From contig JAIRYL010000006.1 in assembly GCA_031267775.1 (NCBI GenBank), forward strand, positions 1 to 6,135: 6,135 nucleotides of DNA. The letters run 5' to 3'. This document shows positions 1 through 5,102 of this stretch, in pieces. The notes below the pieces were generated by a model. That model ran no database searches. It worked only from the letters and a program-made list of their open reading frames with translations, and was not told the origin of the DNA. Within the stretch, counting starts at the first letter, position 1. Each line of letters begins with the position of its first letter. The position numbers were made by a program, and so were the translations under genes. The stretch comes from Tannerellaceae bacterium. Lineage in GTDB: Bacteria; Bacteroidota; Bacteroidia; Bacteroidales; Tannerellaceae.

Positions 1-44
1 CTGGTTCAAAAAATGATTGTGACGGATTGAACGCAGATCACATA

Positions 45-86
45 CAATTGAGAATTGAGAATTGACAATTGAGAATTGACAATTAA
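45..86. repeat. Heptamer array, (C/G)AATTGA x6
   Basis: Six head-to-tail 7-nt units: CAATTGA, GAATTGA, GAATTGA, CAATTGA, GAATTGA and a final CAATTAA. The only variable position inside the array is the first base (C or G). The array abuts element A at its left edge. It resembles the short tandemly repeated heptanucleotides described in some cyanobacterial genomes, which is an analogy only. Confidence 0.9.
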
Positions 87-90
87 AAAA

Positions 91-132
91 GCAGAAGGGA
101 GAAAGCAGAAAGCAGAAGGTAGAATGAAGAAC
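91..132. repeat. Left heptamer arm of copy A, G(C/G)AGAA(A/G)
   Basis: Consecutive 7-nt units GCAGAAG, GGAGAAA, GCAGAAA, GCAGAAG, followed by the decayed units GTAGAAT and GAAGAAC. A 16-nt stretch at 88-103 is perfectly complementary to 255-270 in the right arm of the same element, so the two arms could pair. Confidence 0.85.
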
Positions 133-221
133 TTATTGAATGGAGAATGAAAATAAATCGAACGAAAAAAATGCATCAATCATTCTCCCCATGCAAGAAG
201 CGTCTGATCCATTTGCTAATT

Positions 222-298
222 CTCCCTTCTCCCTTCTCCCTTCTCCCTTCTCCCTTCTCCCTTCTGCTTTCTGCTTTCTGCTTTCTGCTTTCTCCATT
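222..298. repeat. Right heptamer arm of copy A: CTCCCTT x6, CTGCTTT x4, CTCCATT x1
   Basis: Eleven contiguous heptamers without interruption: six CTCCCTT (222-263), four CTGCTTT (264-291) and one CTCCATT (292-298). The variants are sorted in blocks, as expected from slippage or unequal exchange. Read on the minus strand they are the same purine words (GCAGAAA and GGGAGAA types) that make up the left arm. Confidence 0.95.
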
Positions 299-413
299 TA
301 ATATGGTCGCCCTTTGCTGATTTTTTTCTTCAAAGACAGTCGCCGGTCAAGCGCGCGCAAGGAGCGCCTGGGCGACGGCCCGGCACGTATTTTTTGGCGG
401 GTAAAAGACCCCT

Positions 414-590
414 CAAAAAAACACAGTATGATTTTCAAAAAACATACTGTGTTTTTCAAAAAACATAAGTATGAATTTTCAAAAACACAGTAAGATTTTT
501 CAAAAACATAAGTATGAAATTTTAAAAACATAAGTAAGATTTTTTAGACGGGTATTTGAGAAAATTTAGACGGGTACTCATGAAAATTTA
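414..590. repeat. Degenerate ~22-nt tandem array of module 1
   Basis: Six units of 21-23 nt run from 414 to 545, each roughly C-A(5-7)-CATAAGTATGA followed by a T run. Some units carry CACAGTA in place of CATAAGTA. Two further 22-nt units, both opening with GACGGGTA and ending AAAATTTA, follow at 547-568 and 569-590. Units are contiguous with no unique spacers, so this is not a CRISPR array. Confidence 0.8.
417..456. other. 14-bp perfect inverted repeat inside the array
   Basis: AAAAACACAGTATG (417-430) and CATACTGTGTTTTT (443-456) are exact reverse complements around a 12-nt AT-only loop apart from one C. The stem ends in five T on one side and five A on the other, so transcripts in either direction would form a hairpin with a U tract. 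It could act as a weak bidirectional terminator, but the stem is AT-rich and no gene feeds into it within the window. Confidence 0.5.
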
Positions 591-664
591 AACGCAGTCT
601 GTTTCTGCGAAAAGCGCTCCCTTTCGCGCAGGAATTTTCTCACGGCGGGCAACGTTTTTCCGAA

Positions 665-995
665 CGGCTTTCTTTTTTCTTTACTGATAGCCGATGATCG
701 CGCGCGCAGGGAATGCCTGGCCGGCGGCTTATTATGTGTTTTTTGGCGAATCAGACGCCCTTCAAATTTTCTTGCCTATGGATATAAATTTCCTTGCCTA
801 TATAAATAAATTTCCTTACCGTATGAAAATATATTTTCTTACCTATGAAATTTTGCGCGCGTGCCTATGAAAATTTGCGCGCATACCTATGAAAATTTAC
901 GCGCGTGCCTGTGAAAATATATTTCCTTGCCTGTGGAAATTTACGCGCGCATTTACGGGAATTTCGGCGCGCGCTGTTTCTGCGAAAAACGCTCC
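665..995. repeat. Module 2 of the tandemly duplicated intergenic module
   Basis: This is the second copy of the module at 309-620. It has a T-rich/GC-rich box (about 668-765), an array of ~22-nt repeats (767-972) and the end sequence CTGTTTCTGCGAAAAACGCT at 974-993. Its array differs in sequence from that of module 1 but keeps the period. The two modules are separated by about 45 bp at 621-664. Confidence 0.65.
767..972. repeat. Degenerate ~22-nt tandem array of module 2
   Basis: About nine units of 20-28 nt share a core near TGCCTATGAAAATTT. The first three units end in ATAAA or AATATA, and most of the later ones end in alternating GCGCGC-type tracts (about 854-862, 876-882, 900-905, 944-950, 966-973). 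The change from AT ends to GC ends partway along suggests that a variant unit was amplified locally. No unique spacers are present. Confidence 0.75.
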
Positions 996-1002
996 TCAAT
1001 TA

Positions 1003-1030
1003 AATTGATAATTGATAATTGATAATTAAA
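1003..1030. repeat. Heptamer array, AATTGAT x3 plus AATTAAA
   Basis: Three exact AATTGAT units at 1003-1023 are followed by a terminal AATTAAA unit and a GC-alternating tract. The composition is close to the array at 45-86, and like it this array ends in AATTAAAAA. Confidence 0.85.
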
Positions 1031-1045
1031 AATCGCGCGCGCGTA

Positions 1046-1067
1046 GAGACGCAATGCTTTGCGTCTC
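1046..1067. other. 9-bp hairpin, GAGACGCAA stem with TGCT loop
   Basis: GAGACGCAA (1046-1054) and TTGCGTCTC (1059-1067) are perfect reverse complements around a 4-nt loop. It follows a GC-alternating tract (1034-1043). No T run follows, so a rho-independent terminator is unlikely. A small dispersed palindrome of the REP type fits better, but copies elsewhere in the genome cannot be seen from here. Confidence 0.6.
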
Positions 1068-1251
1068 CTTCCTCCCGCGTCTCCTTCCCTCCGCGTTTGG
1101 GCGGCGGGGGCGAAGGGCGAAGCGCGAGCCTTTGAGCGGAGCGACGCGCGAGGATTGCAGCGGATAGCCCGGAACGAACGGAGCGCAGCGGAGGGAGCGA
1201 GGACTTGCAGCGGAAAGCCCGACCGCCCGACCGAAGGGAGGGGGGACGCGC
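1068..1251. repeat. GC-rich stretch with internal direct repeat
   Basis: This stretch is far more GC-rich than the surrounding DNA and strongly purine-skewed on the plus strand. A direct repeat occurs at 1150-1171 and 1199-1221 (core TTGCAGCGGA, then T or A, then AGCCCG), with a partial GCAGCGGA between them at 1185-1192. G-runs at 1099-1117 and 1236-1245 could allow G-quadruplex-like folding. Frames stay open here only because of composition. No rRNA, tRNA or known RNA is recognised. Confidence 0.55.
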
Positions 1252-1422
1252 CCATATTAAATGGAGAATGGAGAATGGAGAATGGAGAATTAAAAAAGCT
1301 GAATGGAGAATTTGCAAATGGGTGAGAGGCTTCTTGCATGGGGAGAATGATTGGCGCTGCATTTTTTTTCGTTCGATTTATTTTCATTCTCCATTCTCCA
1401 TTCTCCATTCTCCATTTAATTG
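1252..1422 (+). mobile_element. Heptamer-bordered dispersed element, copy B (MITE-like, no transposase)
   Basis: This copy has near-perfect terminal inverted repeats: 1256-1290 is the exact reverse complement of 1386-1420 (35 of 35). The arms are four AATGGAG units on the left (1260-1287) and four CATTCTC units on the right (1385-1412). Between them lies a ~95-nt interior holding the core shared with copy A (1314-1396). The 25-nt block at 1329-1353 is identical to copy A, and 1358-1396 differs by one base in a T run. The core repeats the inverted pair GAGAATGA (1343-1350) and TCATTCTC (1384-1391). No coding capacity or clear target-site duplication is seen, so mobility is inferred. Confidence 0.65.
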
Positions 1423-1448
1423 CGGGTGGCTATATTCGATATTTTTTA

Positions 1449-1456
1449 TACTTTTG
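1449..1456 (+). promoter_or_regulatory. Bacteroides-type -7 box, TACTTTTG
   Basis: This matches the Bacteroidota primary sigma factor -7 consensus TAnnTTTG exactly and lies 31 bp before the start of the nitroreductase gene, so transcription would begin roughly at 1460-1465. A matching -33 TTTG at the usual distance is not evident. The box lies just outside the right end of element B. Confidence 0.45.
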
Positions 1457-1487
1457 TATATTGTTTAACCCATAATGTAGACAGATT

Positions 1488-2126
1488 ATGAAGTATTTAG
1501 TATTTATTATTGGTGTGTTTTTAACGATTGGATGTATGCAGGCTCAGGATTTGACGGCTATTAAATTAGTTCCTCCGGCCAAAACGGGCGGGGAGGGGCT
1601 GCTGAAGGCTTTTAACGACCGGAAGTCGGAACGCGAATTTGCTCCGGGCAACTTGAAGTGGCAGGATTTATCTACCTTGCTGTGGGCGGCTAACGGTATG
1701 AATCGCGCCGACGGGAAACGGACGGCTCCATCGGCCATGAATGTGCAGGATGTAGACGTATATGTTGTGATGGAAGAGGGGGTGTATTTTTACGACGCCG
1801 GGGCGCATGCTTTGCAGCCTGTGGCTTCGGGCGATTACAGAGACGCCGTGGCCGGGGGGCAGGACTTTGTGAAAGCGGCGCCGGTATGCCTTGTTTTGGT
1901 ATCCGATTTATCCCGGTTGAGTAATCCTGTAAATGACGGGGCTAAGCTGATGGGAGCGGTAGACGTGGGCATTGTTTGCCAGAATATCAATATAGCCTGC
2001 GCCGGGCTGGGACTTGCTACCGTGCCGCGCGCCAGCATGGATCAGGAAGCGCTGAAAACGGTATTGAAACTGACGGATCACCATTTGTTGCTGATGAATA
2101 ATCCGGTGGGATATCCTAAAAAATAA
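1488..2126 (+). CDS. Exported nitroreductase / SagB-type FMN oxidoreductase
   Basis: This 212-residue protein has an N-terminal signal sequence (hydrophobic residues about 3-15). Cleavage could be after MQA at 19, or Cys16 could be lipidated, although TIGC is a poor lipobox. The mature part is a full-length nitroreductase-fold domain: DRKSEREF (44-51) and RTAPSAMN (78-85) fit the FMN phosphate-binding regions. The segment GIVCQNINIACAGLGLATV (161-179) is the conserved helix of the family, and the C-terminus ends NNPVGYPKK as expected. Such proteins bind FMN and move electrons to small organic acceptors; substrate and donor are unknown here. An envelope location is unusual because NAD(P)H is cytoplasmic. 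No azole-peptide precursor or cyclodehydratase is nearby, so a toxin-maturation role is not supported. It starts a three-gene cluster, 8 nt before the next gene. Confidence 0.85.
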   Translation: MKYLVFIIGVFLTIGCMQAQDLTAIKLVPPAKTGGEGLLKAFNDRKSEREFAPGNLKWQDLSTLLWAANGMNRADGKRTAPSAMNVQDVDVYVVMEEGVYFYDAGAHALQPVASGDYRDAVAGGQDFVKAAPVCLVLVSDLSRLSNPVNDGAKLMGAVDVGIVCQNINIACAGLGLATVPRASMDQEALKTVLKLTDHHLLLMNNPVGYPKK

Positions 2127-2134
2127 GAAGGCGG

Positions 2135-3223
2135 ATGGCGGCGTTTTTTATTATTCTTTTCGGGCTTTATTTTAGCGGGAATGTATATGTATTTATCCGG
2201 GGTTGGCAGGCTCTTTGGGGCTTGCCAATTGGTTTTAAGCTAACGGCGGCCGTTCTGTACTGGCTGGGAGCGGCCTCTTTTTTGTATATGCTTAAAAGAG
2301 ACGCGGCTATTCCCGCCACGCTGGCTCATTATTTGCATCAGATTGGCACGGGCTGGCTGGTATTTACCCTGTATATGGTTATGGGCTTGCTGGCAGCCGA
2401 TTTGCTGCGGCTTTTCCATGTACAGTGCGCCTGCCGGTTTTTTATTGTTTTGGGAGGGGTGGTTTGCGTGCTGCTGTACGGATTTATTCATTATAAGCGC
2501 CCCACGATAAAACAGCTTGATATTACGCTGAATAAACCGGACGCCCCTGCGGCAGGCGTCTTAAAGATAGTGGCCGTGAGCGACGTTCATCTGGGCTATG
2601 GGACAAACAAGGCGGCGCTCCAAAAGTATGTAAGCCTGATTAACGCCCAGCGCCCCGACCTGATTCTTATAGCCGGCGACCTGATAGACAACAGCGTGGT
2701 TCTGCTTCGCGCCCAGCGAATGGACGAAGAACTGGCGCAGTTGAAAGCGCCGCTGGGTATTTATATGGTTCCGGGCAATCATGAATATATAAGCGGGATA
2801 GACGAAAGTAAGGCCTTTTTCCGGTCTGCCCGGATACAGTTACTGTGCGATTCGGTTGTAACGCTTCCAAACGGTTTGCAGATTGCAGGGCGAGACGACT
2901 ACAGCAATCGCCGCCGTTTGCCTGTTGGCGAACTGGTGGGAAAGGCAAACCCGGCCTGGCCGATTATTCTGTTAGACCATCAACCCCGCGAACTGGATAA
3001 AGCGGCCGAAACGGGGGTGGACTTGCAGATAAGCGGGCATACCCATCGCGGGCAGGTTTGGCCGCTAACGCTTGTAACGGGGCAACTGTTTGAGCTTGGG
3101 TACGGGTATTTGAAGAAAGGGAATACCCATTTCTATACCTCGTCGGGCTTATCCTTGTGGGGACCTCCTTTTCGTATCGGTTCGGACAGCGAGCTTGTAG
3201 TATGTAACCTTACCTTTAAATGA
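2135..3223 (+). CDS. Membrane-anchored calcineurin-like metallophosphoesterase (first paralogue)
   Basis: This is a 362-residue protein. The N-terminal ~120 residues are hydrophobic with about four membrane segments (roughly 2-22, 32-52, 72-95, 101-120). The rest is a calcineurin-like phosphoesterase domain with all metal-site motifs: SDVH (Asp150, His152), GDLID (Asp182), GNHE (Asn215, His216), LLDHQP (His282) and GHTHRGQ (His302, His304). It should therefore be an active two-metal phosphoesterase of the YkuE/YaeI-like group. The substrate is unknown; phospholipid or isoprenoid phosphate esters are possible given the membrane anchor. LpxG of Chlamydia is a distant precedent for lipid A work, but that is speculation. 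AAGAAGG lies 3 nt before the ATG. The gene is probably cotranscribed with the nitroreductase and with its paralogue, which starts directly after its stop. Confidence 0.9.
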   Translation: MAAFFIILFGLYFSGNVYVFIRGWQALWGLPIGFKLTAAVLYWLGAASFLYMLKRDAAIPATLAHYLHQIGTGWLVFTLYMVMGLLAADLLRLFHVQCACRFFIVLGGVVCVLLYGFIHYKRPTIKQLDITLNKPDAPAAGVLKIVAVSDVHLGYGTNKAALQKYVSLINAQRPDLILIAGDLIDNSVVLLRAQRMDEELAQLKAPLGIYMVPGNHEYISGIDESKAFFRSARIQLLCDSVVTLPNGLQIAGRDDYSNRRRLPVGELVGKANPAWPIILLDHQPRELDKAAETGVDLQISGHTHRGQVWPLTLVTGQLFELGYGYLKKGNTHFYTSSGLSLWGPPFRIGSDSELVVCNLTFK

Positions 3224-4348
3224 ATGAAAGTATTCTTTAGTACGATAGTGGCGCAAGCGCTGCTCAATCCCTATGTTTTTTGGAGAGGATGGCAGGCCAT
3301 ACCCGCCCGGAACGGCTGGCGGATACCGTATGCGGCGCTGTTTGGCATGGAGCTGCTTGTATACTTTGCCGGCTTTTTCTTTCATAAATCCCTGCCCGAC
3401 GCCGTCATGGTATCCATCCTCTATTTTTGCGGAACATGGTATGTCTGTCTGCTTTATTTTACGATAGCCTTGCTGGCAATAGAAATCATTCGTTTGTCAA
3501 ACCGGATACGCCGCTGGTATCCGGCCTGGCTTACTTCGCATTGGGCGCAGGTAAAGCTGGGGCTTTTCTTTGCCGTTATAGCAGGCGTAACGGGGTTGAT
3601 GATTCATGCTTACCGGGCGGTTATGAATCCGGCGGTAACCCATCTGCATATAACCATACCCAAAGGGACGGGGCGCCTGGACAGCCTGAAGGTAGTTATG
3701 ATGAGCGACCTTCATATCGGCGAGATTATCCGCAAAAAGCAGGTGGAGAAGTTTGTTTCCCTCAGTAACGCCCAGCGCCCCGACGTGGTGGTTCTTGCGG
3801 GCGACCTGATGGATTACGAGTCGCGGTTTGCCGAGCAGATGCATGCCGAGTATGATTTGCAGAGGTTATACGCGCCTTTGGGCGTTTACGCCATACTGGG
3901 CAATCACGAGTACAGGGCAAACCGATACGCCAAGTTGAACTGGATACGTAAAACGGGCGCCGCTTTGCTCATTGATTCGGTTGTTTTGATAGATCATTCG
4001 TGCTATTTGATAGGGCGAGACGATTATATTAACAAAAAGCGCAAACCCTTGCACGCCTTGACGAAAGGCCTCGACCCCGAAAAGCCGAAGATACTGCTCG
4101 ACCATCAACCCTGGACGTTTGCCGAAGCGTCGATGAACGGCGTCAGTCTGGGCTTGTACGGCCATACGCACTACGGACAGTTATGGCCGTATCCTTTGCT
4201 GATGAAATTTATATACGAATGTCCGTATGGCTATTACCGCAAAGGAAATTCGCAGTTTTATGTTTCGTCGGGCATAGGCGTTGCAGGGCCTCCTTATCGC
4301 GTGGGAACTGTTTCGGAAATGGCGGTATTGCATATTCAATTCAAATAA
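3224..4348 (+). CDS. Membrane-anchored calcineurin-like metallophosphoesterase (second paralogue)
   Basis: This 374-residue protein has the same plan as the gene before it: hydrophobic N-terminus with about four membrane segments (roughly 5-20, 33-53, 61-90, 109-130), then a phosphoesterase domain. Metal ligands are intact: SDLH (Asp162, His164), GDLMD (Asp194), GNHE (Asn227, His228), LLDHQP (His294) and GHTHYGQ (His314, His316). Long shared phrases with the first copy (NAQRPD, GRDDY, LLDHQP, the GPP-R-G tail) show an old duplication; the membrane parts have diverged much more. The ATG directly follows the upstream TGA with no intervening base and in the same frame, so translation is probably coupled. 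Both copies keep every catalytic residue, which argues for separate substrates or regulation rather than decay. Confidence 0.9.
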   Translation: MKVFFSTIVAQALLNPYVFWRGWQAIPARNGWRIPYAALFGMELLVYFAGFFFHKSLPDAVMVSILYFCGTWYVCLLYFTIALLAIEIIRLSNRIRRWYPAWLTSHWAQVKLGLFFAVIAGVTGLMIHAYRAVMNPAVTHLHITIPKGTGRLDSLKVVMMSDLHIGEIIRKKQVEKFVSLSNAQRPDVVVLAGDLMDYESRFAEQMHAEYDLQRLYAPLGVYAILGNHEYRANRYAKLNWIRKTGAALLIDSVVLIDHSCYLIGRDDYINKKRKPLHALTKGLDPEKPKILLDHQPWTFAEASMNGVSLGLYGHTHYGQLWPYPLLMKFIYECPYGYYRKGNSQFYVSSGIGVAGPPYRVGTVSEMAVLHIQFK

Positions 4349-4388
4349 ATAACTATATTTACGGCTATAAATTCTTTAAAATAAATAA

Positions 4389-4781
4389 ATGATGAAAACA
4401 CAAGTTACAAAAGTATGGGCTATTTTCAGCCTTTTATTATTTACGATGGCCGCGTATGGGGCGACAATGGATTCAACCGGCGACAAACTGAAGGGCGCCT
4501 GGACGTATTCATTACCCGACGCGCCCTACGGCTACCAGGACGGACGTATCGAGTTTAAAGAAGCGGAAGGAAAACTGACGGCTGTGGTTCTGGTGGGAAA
4601 CGCTTCTTATACGATTAAAGAAATTAAAAAGGAAGGCGATCTGTACCATTGCAGCCTGTATGTAGACGGGAATGATCTGAAGATTTCATTCAAACCCGAC
4701 AAAGAAGAACTGAAGGGAACGGTAGTAGCTGTAACCGAAGGTTGGGAAATGCCGGTTACTTTCAGGAAAATAAATGAATAG
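4389..4781 (+). CDS. Small exported protein of unknown family
   Basis: This 130-residue protein has a clear type I signal peptide (positive MMKTQVTK, hydrophobic 9-20, cleavage near AAYGA at 21-25). The mature ~105 residues alternate charged and hydrophobic positions as in an all-beta domain. Recognisable features are GAWTYSLPDAPYGYQDG (36-52), GKLTAVVLVG (61-70) and a C-terminal EGWEMPVTFRK. One Cys (88) is present, so no disulphide forms within the monomer. I do not recognise the family; a lipocalin-like or beta-sandwich fold is a guess. Two ATGs stand side by side at 4389 and 4392 after an A-rich leader, and either could start the protein. It lies 40 bp after the phosphoesterase genes and 42 bp before lysO. 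Confidence 0.8.
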   Translation: MMKTQVTKVWAIFSLLLFTMAAYGATMDSTGDKLKGAWTYSLPDAPYGYQDGRIEFKEAEGKLTAVVLVGNASYTIKEIKKEGDLYHCSLYVDGNDLKISFKPDKEELKGTVVAVTEGWEMPVTFRKINE

Positions 4782-4783
4782 TT

Positions 4784-4798
4784 GTAGCGTCCTGCTAC
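4784..4798 (+). terminator. Weak hairpin between the small exported gene and lysO
   Basis: GTAGC (4784-4788) and GCTAC (4794-4798) form a 5-bp stem around GTCCT, followed by CAATTTT. It starts just after the TAG stop. The stem is short and the T run only four bases, so it would be at best a partial terminator or an mRNA end protector. Confidence 0.25.
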
Positions 4799-4823
4799 CA
4801 ATTTTACCCGAAAAGCGACGGAT

Positions 4824-5099
4824 ATGTTTATAGTTATCGGGATTATGTTTGGGGGAATAGCCGCGGGGTATGCGCTGCGCAAGGCGGCGTTTATACAGAA
4901 AACGGGGAACTGTATTTCTTATACCATCCTGGCGCTACTTTTTCTGTTAGGCCTGTCGGCAGGCGGCAATCGCGCGCTTATCCATAACCTTCCGGCATTG
5001 GGCGGACAGGCTTTGCTGATTGCTTTTGCGGGCACGCTGGGAAGCGTTTTGGCTGCGTGGGCTGTTTATCATTGTTTTTTCAAGAAAAAAAAGCCTTGA
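4824..5099 (+). CDS. lysO: LysO family lysine exporter, N-terminal half
   Basis: This 91-residue protein has three membrane segments (about 2-19, 30-47, 60-86) and ends in FKKKKP, a positive cytoplasmic tail. It corresponds to the first part of E. coli LysO (YbjE, 299 residues), which exports L-lysine and confers resistance to the antimetabolite thialysine. LFLLGLSAGGN (39-49) is the conserved loop-like motif of the family. The next gene supplies the remainder in the same frame after TGA and one codon, and the two lengths add up to 299. My recollection is that Bacteroidota commonly carry LysO as two neighbouring genes, so the split is probably natural and the products are expected to form one transporter in the inner membrane. 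There is no strong Shine-Dalgarno site. Confidence 0.75.
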   Translation: MFIVIGIMFGGIAAGYALRKAAFIQKTGNCISYTILALLFLLGLSAGGNRALIHNLPALGGQALLIAFAGTLGSVLAAWAVYHCFFKKKKP

Positions 5100-5102
5100 A
5101 GG

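Larger units (their letters stand above)
80..306 (-). mobile_element. Heptamer-bordered dispersed element, copy A (MITE-like, no transposase)
   Basis: On the minus strand this copy runs from a 17-nt border (290-306; reads CCATATTAAATGGAGAA) through a heptamer arm, a unique core (138-216) and a second heptamer arm to a TTTAATTG border at 80-87. Copy B at 1252-1422 has the same borders and core in the opposite orientation. Blocks 177-201 (25 nt, identical in B) and 138-175 (38 nt, differing from B only by one base in a poly-A/T run) define the conserved core. The core also has an 8-bp inverted pair, GAGAATGA at 143-150 and TCATTCTC at 180-187, conserved in B. There is no coding capacity. Calling it mobile is an inference from the two copies; no target-site duplication is obvious. 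Confidence 0.6.
309..620. repeat. Module 1 of a tandemly duplicated intergenic module
   Basis: This module has three parts: a T-rich then GC-rich box (about 320-416), an AT-rich array of ~22-nt repeats (414-590), and an end sequence at 599-620. The same order recurs in module 2 at 665-995. The box aligns with module 2 at a constant offset of 349 nt without gaps from 351 to 416, with about 70% identity counted by eye. The end sequences at 599-620 and 974-995 differ at one base in 22. No protein or known RNA family is recognised. Confidence 0.7.
1..1487. other. Gene-free repeat region
   Basis: No reading frame here has the look of a protein gene. The frames that stay open on either strand are low-complexity translations of 7-nt, 22-nt and GC-rich repeats, for example the recurring residues NGEWRME from the heptamer AATGGAG. 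The first 44 bases show nothing recognisable. One frame stays open from base 1 to a TGA at 28-30 and another to about 63, so either could be the 3' end of a gene lying to the left, but this cannot be decided. The separate repeats are listed individually below. Confidence 0.8.

Noticed and set aside
298..531. Minus-strand open frame of 77 codons in the 22-nt array
   Set aside because: Its translation is a low-complexity F/K/C/Y string dictated by the tandem units; no domain, no start context.
414..972. Possible CRISPR array
   Set aside because: Units of ~22 nt are contiguous and degenerate with no unique spacers, and no cas gene is present.
140..1400. Invertible segment controlling the nitroreductase promoter
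   Set aside because: The inverted cores could recombine, but no invertase gene or recombination site is visible and the promoter box lies outside the would-be inverted segment.
953..1468. Four overlapping open frames on both strands, up to 151 codons
   Set aside because: They are translations of the heptamers (NGEWRME and SPFSILH repeats) and of GC-rich repeats. They change frame with the repeats and show no protein-like constraint.
4354..4361. TATATTTA as a -7 promoter box for the small exported gene
   Set aside because: It differs from TAnnTTTG at the last position and lacks a clear -33 element in an AT-rich leader, so it is not better than chance.
5085..5092. A8 run before the lysO N-half stop as a frameshift or phase-variation site
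   Set aside because: Losing one A leads to another TGA within a few codons and gaining one puts the C-half out of frame, so slippage would not fuse the two halves.
3221..5099. UGA recoding (selenocysteine or alternative code)
   Set aside because: TGA does not interrupt any conserved domain; it also ends the second lysO gene and the regulator normally. No recoding structure is evident.
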